The notes under the pieces: model-generated | What the model was told of the DNA's origin: nothing | The model's database searches: none | The model's input: the letters and a program-made list of their open reading frames with translations, nothing else | Shown: positions 1-10,499 of the stretch, in pieces | Numbering within the stretch: position 1 is the first letter of the stretch | How the letters are laid out: each line of letters opens with the position of its first letter | Made by a program: the position numbers and the translations under genes | Source: Dipteronia dyeriana | Lineage: Eukaryota > Streptophyta > Magnoliopsida > Sapindales > Sapindaceae | NCBI GenBank assembly: GCA_032871835.1 | Contig: CM065295.1 | Location: 40,670,360-40,734,359, forward strand | Reading direction: 5' to 3' | DNA length: 64,000 nt

Positions 1-234
1 ATATTTCATGTTATGATTATTTTTTATAATATAATACCAAAATAAAATATTTTTGAGTTCAAATCTAAACCGATAAACCAATCCAAACCAACCCAATTTT
101 TTTTTGGTTTGGTTTGAATCGGTTTGAAAAATCATATTGGTTTGGGTTGGTTTGAAATATAACCAAACCGATCTATATTGGTTTGGTTTGACATTAAGCT
201 TCAACCCAAACCAAACCGAAAACGCACACCCCTA
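1..234. mobile_element. hAT-like element, terminal part (partial at window start)
   Basis: The segment is built from many short forward and inverted copies of ggtttggttt and aaaccgaacc, the subterminal repeat pattern common in plant hAT elements. It ends at 223-234 in gcacacccct followed by a, whose reverse complement (taggggtgtgc) is a typical hAT terminus. The other end lies outside the window, so the 8-bp target duplication cannot be tested. No coding sequence is seen. The class is inferred from the terminus and repeat style only. Confidence 0.5.
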
Positions 235-391
235 AGTGAAGCCGTTTAACAGAGTAAATATCTAATAAAATAAAATCAAAATCCTAAAATTGTAAGCGAC
301 CCAAAGTTGTTAACCTGTGACATGTGAACATGTGATCAAATGTTAAAGATTGGAAACTTAAATAGATTGCTTTTATTCATTTATATATAAT
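235..391. other. A+T-rich spacer
   Basis: Short noncoding A+T-rich stretch between the hAT-like end and the 5' LTR of G1. The five bases before the LTR (387-391) are ataat. They are not repeated directly after the 3' LTR, where a CA repeat has expanded. Confidence 0.5.
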
Positions 392-932
392 TGGACATGT
401 TTATACAACTAACTGGAAGATCCCGGTGTGTCATCCACCGATATGGTACAGCCAAAGGCACATGCCCATCGTAGCAGTAAACGGAGTCCACCTTGTCCGC
501 ATCCGGTGGCCCTTCTGAAACTGTTGATTCCTCCGACCCAGATACCGGGGAATCATAACTCACCCTTAACAACTGCTGGAGGACTAAACACAGTTGTCCC
601 GTCTCCGGCCAATCAGAGGGAGACACATAACCACATGAGTCAGTACTCCTAAAACCCCGTTTATGAAGATCCGGTCCCTAGACAATGAAGAAGTGACATG
701 CAGCCACGGGTGTCAGAAACCATTACCTATTTTAGACCTCATTCTTATCATTATTAGAGAGATCAGAAAATTCCTATAAACTTATCTAAAATATATTTTC
801 TCTCAAATTGTAACTTTGAAAGAAAGCTCAATCTTGGCTTTCGGAATACTGAATAAAGAGGAATCGTTTCTTTTGTTTAGTCCATTACATCCTGTACCAC
901 TTAATTAGGTAACGGAGGATCAAATCATCACA
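392..932 (+). repeat. G1 5' LTR
   Basis: 541 bp, starting TG and ending CA. It matches 15931-16415 along its length but has an extra segment of roughly 45 bp around 650-695 that the 3' LTR lacks, and many base differences, so the insertion is old. The sequence tctctcaaattgtaactttg and the AATAAAG-like motif near 853 are shared by both copies. Confidence 0.9.
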
Positions 933-955
933 TAACAATTGACGCTAGAAGAAGG
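933..955 (+). promoter_or_regulatory. G1 primer-binding site
   Basis: Directly after the 5' LTR, ttgacgctagaagaagg (938-954) resembles the ttggcgctagaaggagg form of tRNA primer site found in plant gypsy elements, with one G-to-A change in the conserved core. This is where minus-strand DNA synthesis would be primed. I do not assign a specific tRNA. Confidence 0.65.
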
Positions 956-984
956 GGCACATTAAAACTAGCACCTCCGTAGTA

Positions 985-2880
985 ATGAATTCAAACCCGG
1001 GAGACGATTATCCAGACATCTATCTTGGCATCCGACCACCAGGAGGTGAGGGGAATGAATAAACCAGTAGGAAATTCTAGATATGACAGTGAATATCAGG
1101 CACCCGAACTCCCTCATAACGCGTTGCCCTATCCTAATTCGTTACAGCACCACCCTAATAATTATGGTTCTTACCCGTTCTCCGTACCGTATCCTACTCC
1201 CAACTATCATCCCGGATACTCCGACCAGCCTCATTATTATCCATTTCAACAGCAGTCTTACTTTCTATGAGGAATTCAAGGAACGAATGCCATGCAATAC
1301 ACTTATAAATTCTTCCAACCAGCTGACGATCAGGTCATTCAAGGTATCAACAGTCGTCTAGACACCTTAACGCAGAATGTAACACGAGTAACCAGCATGG
1401 TAAACGGAGATAGCCACCAAGGGGACTCGGATGAGGCCCACTCTGACTCAGGGAGAAGAAATGTTACCCTTGCCTCGAAGAAAAGGGGGATGAGGCAATA
1501 ACAAACGACTCAATTTGTCGAACCTGAACTCGGTGGACACCCGAATATCTCACCAATGCATAAACTGGCTGGAGCCACTCACAGTAGAGAAAAGCACGAT
1601 GGCAATGTTCAGGAACAGTTGCCTCACCAAGCCCAAACAATGGACATGATGCCTGATAATTCTATGATGAAAATAGATGAAGCACTCATACGTACCTAAA
1701 CACATTTCACGAACTCCAAGGCCAACTAGTAGAAATACAAGAGCAGATCCATATTGGCCACTGCCTCTGTGGCGGGAACAGGGAGAGTACCTTCACGGAG
1801 GGAATCACCTCCAGTGCGATCCCGAGCAGCATCAAGTTGCTCCGTAAGGATATGTGTGGTTTTGCAAGAATGGGAGATCCCGAAGACCACCTCGACACGT
1901 ACCTTGACTGGATGAACATGCAAGGAGTGACAAATGTGGTCAAATGTCGGGTCTTCCTTTTGATGCTATCTGGAGATACGCAAACATTGTCCGGTAGGCT
2001 CAAAAGGCTGAGTATATCCTCGTTCCATGAAATTTCTAAAGAGTTCCAGAGTGGCTTCGTAGTGAGCAGTGAGCAGCATTGAAGAAGGTGGAGGCATATG
2101 GTGCACCTGAACTCGGTAAGCCTAACGGAATCTGAAACGGTCAAAGACTACATGAAGAGATTCAACAAAACAACGTGTCAGGTCCAGGATTTTAACAAAA
2201 TCGGAGCGGTAATGTCTTTTACTCAAGGTCTTCAGCAAGAACGCCTAAGTTGGTCACCGTTAAAGAGAGAGCCATAAACATACTGCGAGCTCATAGAGAG
2301 GGCCGAGAAATATGCCACTGTAAAAGATATAAGCCATTCCAGAACTATGATATGTATTTCAGATGCCAGTACTTCATCAAGGAAGTGGTATAAATTGAAT
2401 AGAGACAGGGGATAGAAGCCCATTCATCCAGACAGGTAACCACCGGCGCGAGTAATCAAATCCCCTGCTTGCCAAGAAGTAAATTTGACAGTTACACCCC
2501 TCTCTCTTAAGTATCCGATCGAGAAGGTATTTGAGATAGCGAGAAAGTGCAATCTCCTCCAATGGTCGGCACAAATGATGGCGCCTCTGGATACGAGAAA
2601 TAAAAAGTTGTGTTGTGACTTCAACAAGGATCAAAAACTGTCATGCATTAAAAGAACAAATCGAATAGATCTTTTGAAACAGAAAACTCCAAGAGTGCAT
2701 TTCCACTGACAAATCATTTTCGTCATGACTAGGAAGGATACAACGACAAGTGAAAGAGAGGGAATGAATACCTCCGATTCTAACAACGAGGAACCTATCC
2801 ACTTCATCCAGTCAGAGCATTTTACAGGCGAATACGCCTCCTCGTCATAAACCAGAATATCGAGCGCCATCTATTTAGCC
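985..2880 (+). pseudogene. gag: G1 gag (degenerate)
   Basis: Structural gag protein that would form the virus-like particle. The likely start is the ATG at 985; the frame soon shifts into a Pro/Tyr/His-rich N-terminal stretch (1025-1270). The retrotransposon gag core is recognisable at about 1837-2420, with the pattern GDPEDHLDTYLDWMN then the FHEISKEFQSGF region; it is broken by frameshifts near 2080 and 2270. A decayed zinc knuckle is at about 2605-2660, where only the cysteines of the C-x2-H-x4-H-x4-C pattern persist. The 3' part is cut off from the protease by the hAT insertion at 2963. At least three frames are needed to read it, so it is not functional. Confidence 0.8.
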
Positions 2881-2954
2881 TCCACTCCGGAAGACTATCG
2901 AAGCGATTGGGAGCCGATACATATCTCGCCATCCAATTCAGAAGGTGTCAGATA

Positions 2955-2962
2955 CCCGTATT
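2955..2962. repeat. 8-bp target duplication of hAT H1 (left copy)
   Basis: CCCGTATT directly precedes the element terminus TAGACATGTC and is repeated exactly at 6304-6311 after the other terminus. An 8-bp duplication is the hAT hallmark. Confidence 0.95.
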
Positions 2963-3646
2963 TAGACATGTCAGCAGTTCGGTTCGAACTGATGAACCGA
3001 ACCGAACCGAACCAAAATTGGACCATCAAAAACTATAACCGAACCGTCGTTTGAGATTTTGGACCGGAACCGGATCGGAACCGCTACAATGCACTATTTC
3101 AATTCTTGTTTTGGTGGAACTATCTGGTTCGAACATGACGGTTCCACCAAAACAATTTTTTTAAAAAAAGATTGGTCTGACTGAACTATTGAGCCTCCAA
3201 GGCTCAAACGTTTATTTTTTTTGTTTTCTATAAATACCCCTCCTAAGTCTTACCTTCATTTCATCCCACTCTAATTTCCTCCCAATTCTCTCTAATTCTC
3301 ATTTCTCTCTCAAGTCTCAATTATCCAACTCTCAAATTTATTTAATTTGCAATTACTAAGTTTCCAATTTCATTTATTTGCTATTTATTTTATTTGCTAT
3401 TAAGCTTCCAATTTGTTTTATTTACAATTAAGTTTTCAATTTATTTTATTTACATCATTTACAATTTAATTTGAAATTACTATTTACTAAGTTTCCAATT
3501 TCATTTATTTGTAATTTATTTTATTTGCAATAACTAACTACTAAGTTTCCAAATTACAATTATTTACCAAATTTATTTCCAGCCATTTATTTCCATCAAT
3601 TTTTTAACATTTTTTGTTCAAGGAATTTTACAATTCAATTTTTAAA

Positions 3647-5942
3647 ATGGCAAGTGGAAGTGGAAGTCGTGATGGCCTTAGGCGTTCAATTCGATGAAAG
3701 GGAAGGGTTGTATGACCTATAATCTCGGTTCTGATGACATGTCCTACCACGAGTATCTGCAACGCCAAGTCTATACTGAAGGCTTAGGCCTAAACCCCCA
3801 TCAATCTCATCCTCCTTCAATAATTTCTGAACTCGATCCTGATCGACCTAATTCTATCCCCAATTTCACAAGCCAATTAGAAAATATGCCTGAAGAACAA
3901 CCTGCAGATTTTGAATTTCATCCAGCTTCGCAAGAGAATGTATCGAAGAATGTCAAATCTTATCTCTTTGTACACCATATGAAGAAAGTTACACAAGACA
4001 ATGAAACCATTAAAGTGGTTTGTAATTACTGTAAAAATATATTTAAGTGAAACAAATCTGGAGGATATGGCACATATCAGAAGCATATAACGAACAATCA
4101 TCCAGAAGCATAGGCCTTATCGAGTTCACAATCCCAAATTGCTAGGTACACTACCTCTAACCACCAATTATTTAAATATAATGATGAAAACAATAGAGAA
4201 GAATTAGCTAGAATGGTCGCAACAGAACACTCGCCATTTAGTTTTGGTGAAATGGTTGGTTATATTAATTATTGTAAACGAGCATTAAATCCCGCTGCAT
4301 GTCGTGTTCCAAGAGTCACGCTCACAGAAACACTTGAAAAAATTTATGACAGAAAAAAAAAAGAAAGTTGGAAAAATATTTTGAAAAATATAATGGTCAT
4401 GTTTCCGTATGTGCCGACATATGGAGTGACCATTGGAGAATGCTTTCATATTTGGGTGTCACTTGCCATTACATGGATAATGTATGGACTCTTCAAAAAA
4501 TAATTCTTCCATCTAGAGTTTTTAATGAGAAACACATCGCTACTAATATTTTTTGACATCTTATAATTATTTTTACAGAGTATAATATTGAGAAAAAAAA
4601 ATTCGCAATTGGTTTTGATAATGCTTCTAACAATACTATTGTTGTTTATGCTTTAATTGAGTTGTGCAAACCCTATCTTTATGGTAAATTGTTTCATCAA
4701 CAATGTGCATGTCATGTGTTAAATTTATGTGTTCAAAAAGGATTAGAAACTCTTCAACAGTTTATTCAACCTATTAAAGATGTCTTCTATTATTTGTAGA
4801 GAAAAACTTCTGCATTGAAAGCATGGGCAGCATATTGTAAACAAAATGGTAGACGTATAGTTAGAATTCCTCGTGATGTTCCAACACGTTGGAATTCTAC
4901 ATATAAATTGCTTGCTAGAAGTTATGAATATATAGATTTATTAGTTACTTTTATTCAATATAATGTTAGTCACGTTAATCTTTATCAAAGTCATTGGGAC
5001 ACTTGTAGTGTGTTAAAAGTCTTTAATACTACTACATTAATACTAATACATACAATTTATCTAGTGTTTATTATCCTACAACTAATTAATTTATTATTGA
5101 GAGTCTTAATATTGTCGGTGTCTTAGCTCATTGTGAAACTGACCCACAATTGCTGGAGTCCGTTACTGCTATGAAGGCTAAATGGTTAGAATATTATAAA
5201 GAGTTTCCAAATATTTATTTGATTGTCATGTGTTTTGATCCATGTTGTAGATTAGAATATTTGTCTGATTATCTTTCTATTTATTATGAACAAAGTTTAA
5301 AAATAGAGTATGATGTTGATAAGTGTTGTGATAGAGTAAAGGCATTATTGTATGAGTTATATAATGAATATCTTAGAGTGTTTGGTCCATCATTGAACAT
5401 AGATGTTCCACATGCTAAAATGTATCTCAGTCTTCATCATCCTCAATCTGTTATCTAAAAAAACCAAAAAGTTACGGGGTTCTTCTTCATCAAACTCCAA
5501 CACGTATTTTGAGCTTGAATCTTATCTAGGTACATCTTTTGAGTTTATAGAAGACACTCTAAATAAATAAAAATATCCTATACTGGTGGAATGAGCATGA
5601 AAAGTACTTTCAATCTTGGAAATGATAGCCAAACAAATTTTTTCAACACCAGTTTCTACAGTAGCAGTGGAACAACAATTCAGCACCGGTGTAAATATTT
5701 CGGACTCCAGACGTTCACTTTTAAGTCCAAAATCAATTCAGATACAAGCTTGTGTAGATGATTGGAAGAAGGTAGAATATAGACTACAAGAAATCGATCA
5801 GGAGGAACCTACGATTTCTTCAAAGATAACCAACCTGATGCAGGAAGTGGAACGGATGATCAGAACAACGTTTTGTCCATGTCTCCACGAGTCTACGTCA
5901 TCACCCAACGGTCCCAATTGGCCAACTTGCAATAAAAGGTAA
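3647..5942 (+). pseudogene. H1 hAT transposase (BED finger, hAT dimerisation domain)
   Basis: Transposase that would bind the element ends, cut and rejoin DNA. The ATG at 3647 opens a Gly/Ser-rich start that stops after 16 codons; reading resumes one frame over at 3694. A BED zinc finger lies at about 4018-4105 (C-x2-C then H-x4-H), interrupted by a stop at 4048-4050. From 4370 to 5040 the RNase H-like core is clear: CADIWSDHW with the first Asp, GFDNAS with the second Asp, the CACHVLNLCV motif and PRDVPTRWNSTY. The hAT C-terminal dimerisation domain is at about 5616-5790 (STPVSTVAVEQQFSTG, then SLLSPKSIQ). Frameshifts fall near 4370, 4800, 5040-5150 and 5450-5620. The family is that of RICESLEEPER/DAYSLEEPER proteins; this copy is non-coding. 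Confidence 0.9.
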
Positions 5943-6127
5943 AAGAACTATGTGGCCTTTGATTCCGCTAAAGTCTAATCCCTATGAGGATATGTAGGAA
6001 ACTTAATCGTGGTAAAAACTAACTGCAAGACCAAATTTTCATATATTTAGTTTTATTTTAACTTTTTAATTTGTTACTTATTTTAGTTCAAAAAAATTCT
6101 AGGCGACCCAATAAATTGCATTTACAA

Positions 6128-6303
6128 TTTTACCTTTACAATGTAATATTTTTTAGTGAACGGAAAAAAAACCGGACCTTTGGAATTGTTGAAACAGAAC
6201 CGAAACCGTAGGTTCCAGTTCCAGTTTCGGTTCAGGCTCTGATTCAGGTTCAGGTTCCTTCGGAACTGAAACCGAACCAAAATCGAAACCGGGGACATGT
6301 CTA
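6128..6303. repeat. H1 3' subterminal repeats and terminal inverted repeat
   Basis: Dense copies of gaaccgaaac and ttcaggttc motifs in both orientations, mirrored by those at 2980-3140. In hAT elements such repeats are the transposase-binding region. The segment ends in gggacatgtcta. Confidence 0.8.
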
Positions 6304-6900
6304 CCCGTATTGTGACGCACTCATCATCTAGGTCAATATCGGCAACTGAGTTGTAAAGCGTACTCTTATCGACCATGAGAGCTCCCTTGACATCATTCAT
6401 TGGGACACCCTACAAAAACTAGGGTACACCCTGCCACAACTTCAAGCTTCCATATATTGCATCAAAGGCATTAGAAGACAAAGCACACTACCCTTTGGGC
6501 ATGTTGACCTACCATTACGTTTCGGTATCCGACCTTAGGTCCAGACTACATGGGTCTCTTTTCAAGTCGTTAACATACCTTTTCTCTTTAACCTCCTAAT
6601 CGAAAGACCAACCCTTTTTGCCCTCAAGGCGACGACAAGCGTGTATGCACTAAAAATCAAGTTCCCTATCAATATGGGGCCGAGAAAAGTAAAAGCGGAC
6701 CATGAGGAATATAAAAGATGCATCCATCTTGTATCTAACCACGAATTGATGGTCGCCCCATGTCAATGGAGGCATATGGGAAAAGTCAAAAGAGCAAAGA
6801 AAGGAAGGATAAGGGAAGAGGTAGAATGTTTGTCCCTCGACGACAGTGAAATACAGGTTATTGGATCCTCGAGAGGTAAGGTCTCAGCTAGCATGAAAGC
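6304..6900 (+). pseudogene. G1 aspartic protease and linker
   Basis: Retroviral-type aspartic protease region that would process the polyprotein. Downstream of the hAT insertion the frame reads CDALII, then VNIG, then LIDHESS, matching the Tat pattern in which the active site is DxGSS. Here the catalytic triad region has become DHESS, and two stops lie just before it, so it is inactive. The stretch to about 6900 is a charged linker (for example 6641-6907, rich in Lys and Glu) leading towards the reverse transcriptase, as in related elements. Confidence 0.7.
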
Positions 6901-6999
6901 CAACTGAACCACTGTAAAAAATCACCATCGAGCTTGGCAATATAGAAAAAACGGTTCTCATCGTTGCCAGTCTACCTCCATCGATTAGAGATTCCCTAA

Positions 7000-7830
7000 C
7001 GAAGCTCTTCTGAGAATTTGTTGATATTTTCGCTTGGTCACACACCGATATGCCAGGGATTGACAACGGCATTATATCTCACTCTCTTAGCGTTGATCCT
7101 GTTGTTAAGCCAGTGCCCCAAAAACGGAGATCGCTCAACATCGAGAGATGCCAAACTGTTACCTCAAAGGTTGATAAGCTTGTGGAAGCCGGGTTTATAA
7201 GGAACCTTGACTATAACGAGTGGCTCTAAAACATAATCCTTGTAAGGAAAAAGGACTGAAGGTGGAGAGGATGCGTTGACTTAAAAGATTTGAACAAAGC
7301 ATGCCCAAAAGACAGTTTTTCGCTTCCAAGGATAAACCAACTTATGGATGCAACCTCCGGACATCACATACTTAGCTTTATGGACACTTATTCTAGGTAT
7401 AACCAGACTCGGATGATTGAACACGATGAAGCCAAAATGGCATTTATCATAGACTGCAGATTATACTGCTACCGTGTAATGCTGTTTGGATTGAAAAACA
7501 CTGGAGCAATGTACTAGCGGCTCGTGAACCGGATCTTTGCACCTCAACTCGATAAAACAATGGAAGTTTACGTTGATGAAATGCTCACCAAATCCATAAC
7601 TTCGACATAACACATTCATGATCTAAGAGAAACTTTCCTCCTATTGAGACAATACCATATGCGTCTGAATCTGAGCAAATGTACTTTCGGAGTTTCTTCC
7701 GTAAAGTTTCTTGGATTTATGGTCCACTAGAGGGGGATAGAAGTCAACCCCGATAACATCACAATAATGGTAAATCTACATCCACCTAAAAAAATCAAAG
7801 AGGTCCAGAGGTTGAAGGTATGATTGTCAC
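7000..7830 (+). pseudogene. pol: G1 reverse transcriptase
   Basis: RNA-directed DNA polymerase domain. Recognisable blocks in order are KLVEAGFIR (about 7170), CVDLKDLNKACPKDSF (7274-7321), SFMDTYSRYNQ, LFGLKNTGAMY, the active site at 7569-7580 and KFLGFMVH. The usual YVDD active site reads YVDE, a change expected to destroy catalysis, and stops occur at about 7228, 7258, 7515 and 7608. Reading continues downstream into RNase H. Confidence 0.88.
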
Positions 7831-7849
7831 CCTCTTCTGGTTCATCTTA

Positions 7850-8370
7850 AGACTAACCGACTGATGTCTGCCCACTCTTCAAAGCCTTGATAAAGAAAGG
7901 TGATTTCTGCTAGATCCCTGAATGTCAAAAATCCTTCCAAGAACTAAAAATCTATCTCCAGACACCTCCGATGTTAGCTAAACCTATAATCGGAGAACAA
8001 TTCCTTGTTTATTTAGCAGTATCTGAGGTTGCGGTAAGCTCTATGCTTCTCCGGGAGGAAGGTCCACCCAGAGAGCAGTATACTATGTCAGTAAAAGTAT
8101 GAATGGTCTGGGGTCTAGGTACCCGGAGATTGAAAAACTCACACTCAGCCTCATAACAGCTCCCCATAAACTCTGACCCTACTTCCAGTCACATCCGATA
8201 GTTGTTCTGACCAATCAACCTCTGAGGCAGATTCTACAGAAACCCGAATCAATGGAAAGACTTGTCAAATGCTCGATAGAGCTCAGCGAGTTTGACAACC
8301 ATTTCAAACCTTGAACCTTCATCAAAGGCCAAGTCATAGCCGACTTCATCACAGAAAACACAAATCCAAA
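7850..8370 (+). pseudogene. G1 RNase H (reverse transcriptase-linked)
   Basis: Follows the reverse transcriptase in the same polyprotein and would degrade the RNA strand of the hybrid. The block from SYLQTPPMLAKP to YLAVSEVAVSSMLLREEG (about 7950-8060) is the start of the plant gypsy RNase H domain. Beyond 8080 a frameshift breaks the reading, though the translated TNQPL and SIKW equivalents can be placed up to 8350. Confidence 0.75.
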
Positions 8371-8394
8371 AGTATTAAACCTTTCCACCGATAG

Positions 8395-8800
8395 AATTCC
8401 ACGGTGGGAGATGTTAATTGATGGCTCATCTAATAGACACGATAGCGGAGCAGAGATAATGTTTAGAACCCTCGATGGAAGCAGAACGCAGATTGCCCTC
8501 CGATTTAACTTAAGACAACTAAAATGTCACGGAGTATGAAGCCCTCACAACCGGATTGAAAATCGCCCCAGGCTTGGGAGCTGAAGACTTGAAATCCACA
8601 ACGACTCCCAATTAGTTATCAACCAGGTGAACCAAGAATATGAAGCCAAGGATGACCACATGGTCAGTTACCAGATTACGGTATGGACTCTGATATCAAA
8701 ATTCACTAGATGTAGCATCATCTGAATACTAAGGGACCACAACTCACAGGCCGATGCACTAGCCTAACTAGTCTAACTAGCCTCCACCATGGACATGAAG
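8395..8800 (+). pseudogene. G1 second (archaeal-like) RNase H
   Basis: A second RNase H-like domain between the first RNase H and integrase, diagnostic of the Tat clade. Visible motifs are LIDGSSN (first acidic residue, about 8410), the EALTTGLKIA helix (second acidic residue altered by a frameshift) and HNDSQLVINQVNQEYEAKDDHMV (third acidic residue). A frameshift near 8535 separates the first and second blocks. Confidence 0.8.
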
Positions 8801-8929
8801 TTACCATGAACAATCACCGTGTTTCGACTATCTAATCCAAGCATAGCCATGGGCGAAATCATGGACTTCATCACACCAGACCATGATCCACAGTCAAACT
8901 TGGATGACTCTGATACTTAATTTCCTCTG

Positions 8930-9205
8930 CGATGGTACCCTACTACCGGACAGAGCCGATTGATAGAGAGTTCGGAGGCAGTCCCCTAAGTATCTTATCA
9001 TCAATAGCCTGCTCTATAAGCACGGCTTCTTACTACCATACCTCCGATGTATCACGCCACAACAAATGGAAATCATTATCCAAGAGGTTCACAAGGGAAT
9101 TTGTGGTAACCACTCCACAAGCAGAAGCCTGGGACACCAAATAACAAGGTTGTGATACTATTGGCCTTCCCTCTTCAAAGATTCTAAAGAGCGTGCGAGG
9201 TCATG
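8930..9205 (+). pseudogene. G1 integrase zinc-binding domain
   Basis: The integrase H2C2 finger can be read at about 9085-9215: HKGICGNHS supplies the two histidines and RSCD then CQK supply the two cysteines. Stops at about 9144, 9155 and just before CQK break it. It precedes the intact catalytic core directly. Confidence 0.75.
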
Positions 9206-9208
9206 TGA

Positions 9209-9829
9209 TTGATGTCAAAAAAAAGCCTCATTCCACGGCTTCTTGTAGAGCCTCTGACTGTGATGGCATCTCCATGGTTGTTCACAAGATTTGGGGTGGA
9301 CATCATCGGCCCTCTTCTTAAAGGAGCCTCAGATAAAAGATATACCGTGGTGGCAATAGATTATTTCACGAAGTGGGTGGAGGCGGAGGCATTAAAACAC
9401 ATCATCGAAGCTAACACTACCAATTTCATCAAACATTCCATTATTTACCATTTTGGGATTCCAAATACAATAGTAGCAGACCATGGTACACAATTCGATA
9501 ATAATAACCTCCAGAATCTGTGTGTAGGCCACCACATAAGCTTGAGATTCGCCTTTCCATCACGCCCACAGAGCAACGGACAGGTCGAGGTGGTCAACAA
9601 AGTGATCAAGACACTCTTAAAAAGAAAATTGCAATCTAGAAGAGGAGCATGGGTAGGTAAGCTCTCAGAGGTCTTGTGGGCAATCTGGACAACTCCACAC
9701 TCTTCCACAGAGGAAACCCCGTACTTATCACCGTTCAGATCCGACGCAGTCATACCCACAGAAGTTAATATTCCAACTCAACGAGTCTCTTATTACAACC
9801 CCGAAGATAATGAGGAAGAACTCCGATAG
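9209..9829 (+). CDS. G1 integrase catalytic core (longest intact domain in the window)
   Basis: An uninterrupted 206-residue frame covering the rve catalytic core, the enzyme that inserts element DNA into the host genome. The D,D-35-E residues are present: Asp in FGVDIIGP, Asp in VADHGTQFD and Glu in NGQVEVVNK. The GKLSEVLWAIWTTPHSST motif and the ETPYLSPF motif typical of plant gypsy integrases follow. The frame ends just before the C-terminal domain, which continues with stops at 9827 and 9853. The apparent start is only the first in-frame ATG; in the live element this was part of the pol polyprotein. Confidence 0.85.
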   Translation: MMSKKSLIPRLLVEPLTVMASPWLFTRFGVDIIGPLLKGASDKRYTVVAIDYFTKWVEAEALKHIIEANTTNFIKHSIIYHFGIPNTIVADHGTQFDNNNLQNLCVGHHISLRFAFPSRPQSNGQVEVVNKVIKTLLKRKLQSRRGAWVGKLSEVLWAIWTTPHSSTEETPYLSPFRSDAVIPTEVNIPTQRVSYYNPEDNEEELR

Positions 9830-10080
9830 TGCCTCGATGAACTCGATAAGAAATGAGACTTAGCAAGAGTCCGAATGACGCACCATCAGCAACAAGTCGC
9901 CAAATACTACGACGCCAGAGTCAAAGCCTGTAAGTTTACCCCGGGGGATCTGGTCCTCTAGAAATTACTCCCAAGTACCAGGAAGCCTTCCTCTGATTGC
10001 TTGGGCGATAGTCAAACCAAGAGAGGAACATCGCTACGAAACCCTTGGAATACGGATAATCTTAAGAAGTATTACCCGTA
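9830..10080 (+). pseudogene. G1 integrase C-terminal domain
   Basis: Residual C-terminal integrase region: HHQQQVAKYYDARVK, then FTPGDLVL and a final LKKYYP stop at 10078-10080. In intact relatives this part binds target DNA and closes the polyprotein. Stops and a frameshift near 10000 interrupt it. Confidence 0.7.
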
Positions 10081-10164
10081 GTTTCACTAGTCTTATGTAA
10101 ACTAGACATTTTCATATATGAATAAAATGTTCCTTTTTGTTCTCATCCTTTGTAAAACAATATG

Positions 10165-10475
10165 AAGCCTCCCCGACGGGAGCGACGAGTCTCTGAGGGA
10201 AATTGCCTCGAGACTGCATCCAATGGTGCTTATAAAAATCCTTTCTGATAGAAGCGATGAGTCTCCGAGGGAATTCCATCGCGACTACACCCGAAGGTGT
10301 TAATAAAAAGCCTCCCCGATGGGAGAGACAAGTCTCTGAGGGAAATTCCCCCGAGACTGTACCCGATGGTGCTAATAAAAAGCATCCCCGATAGGAGTGA
10401 TGAGTCTACGAGGGAATTCCTTCGAGACTGCACCCATTGGTGCTAATCGAAAACCTCCCCGATGGGAGCAACGGG
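10165..10475 (+). repeat. G1 3' minisatellite, about 71.5-bp unit
   Basis: Units start at 10168, 10240, 10311, 10383 and 10454, so the spacing alternates 72, 71, 72, 71. Each unit carries cctccccgatgggag, gagtctctgaggga, gagactg and ggtgctaataaaa. It lies just after the integrase stop and before the antisense gene. Confidence 0.95.
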
Positions 10476-10499
10476 TTCGCAAAAAGATCCGGAACAACT

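Larger units (their letters stand above)
2963..6303 (+). mobile_element. H1: RICESLEEPER-type hAT transposon nested in G1
   Basis: 3341 bp with terminal inverted repeats TAGACATGTC at 2963-2972 and its reverse complement at 6294-6303, and an exact 8-bp duplication CCCGTATT on both sides. Subterminal regions are rich in gaaccgaacc and ggttcggttc repeats. The body encodes a degenerate hAT transposase on the + strand: BED finger, RNase H-like core and C-terminal dimerisation domain. It entered G1 between gag and protease, so it is younger than G1. Its own stops show that it too has decayed. Confidence 0.95.

Noticed and set aside
6122..6400. Asn/Leu-rich minus-strand frame
   Set aside because: It is the translated subterminal repeat array of H1 and crosses the element border.
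10165..10475. Tandem array as a CRISPR or satellite array
   Set aside because: Units are continuous and similar throughout, with no unique spacers, and lie at the tail of a retrotransposon in plant DNA.
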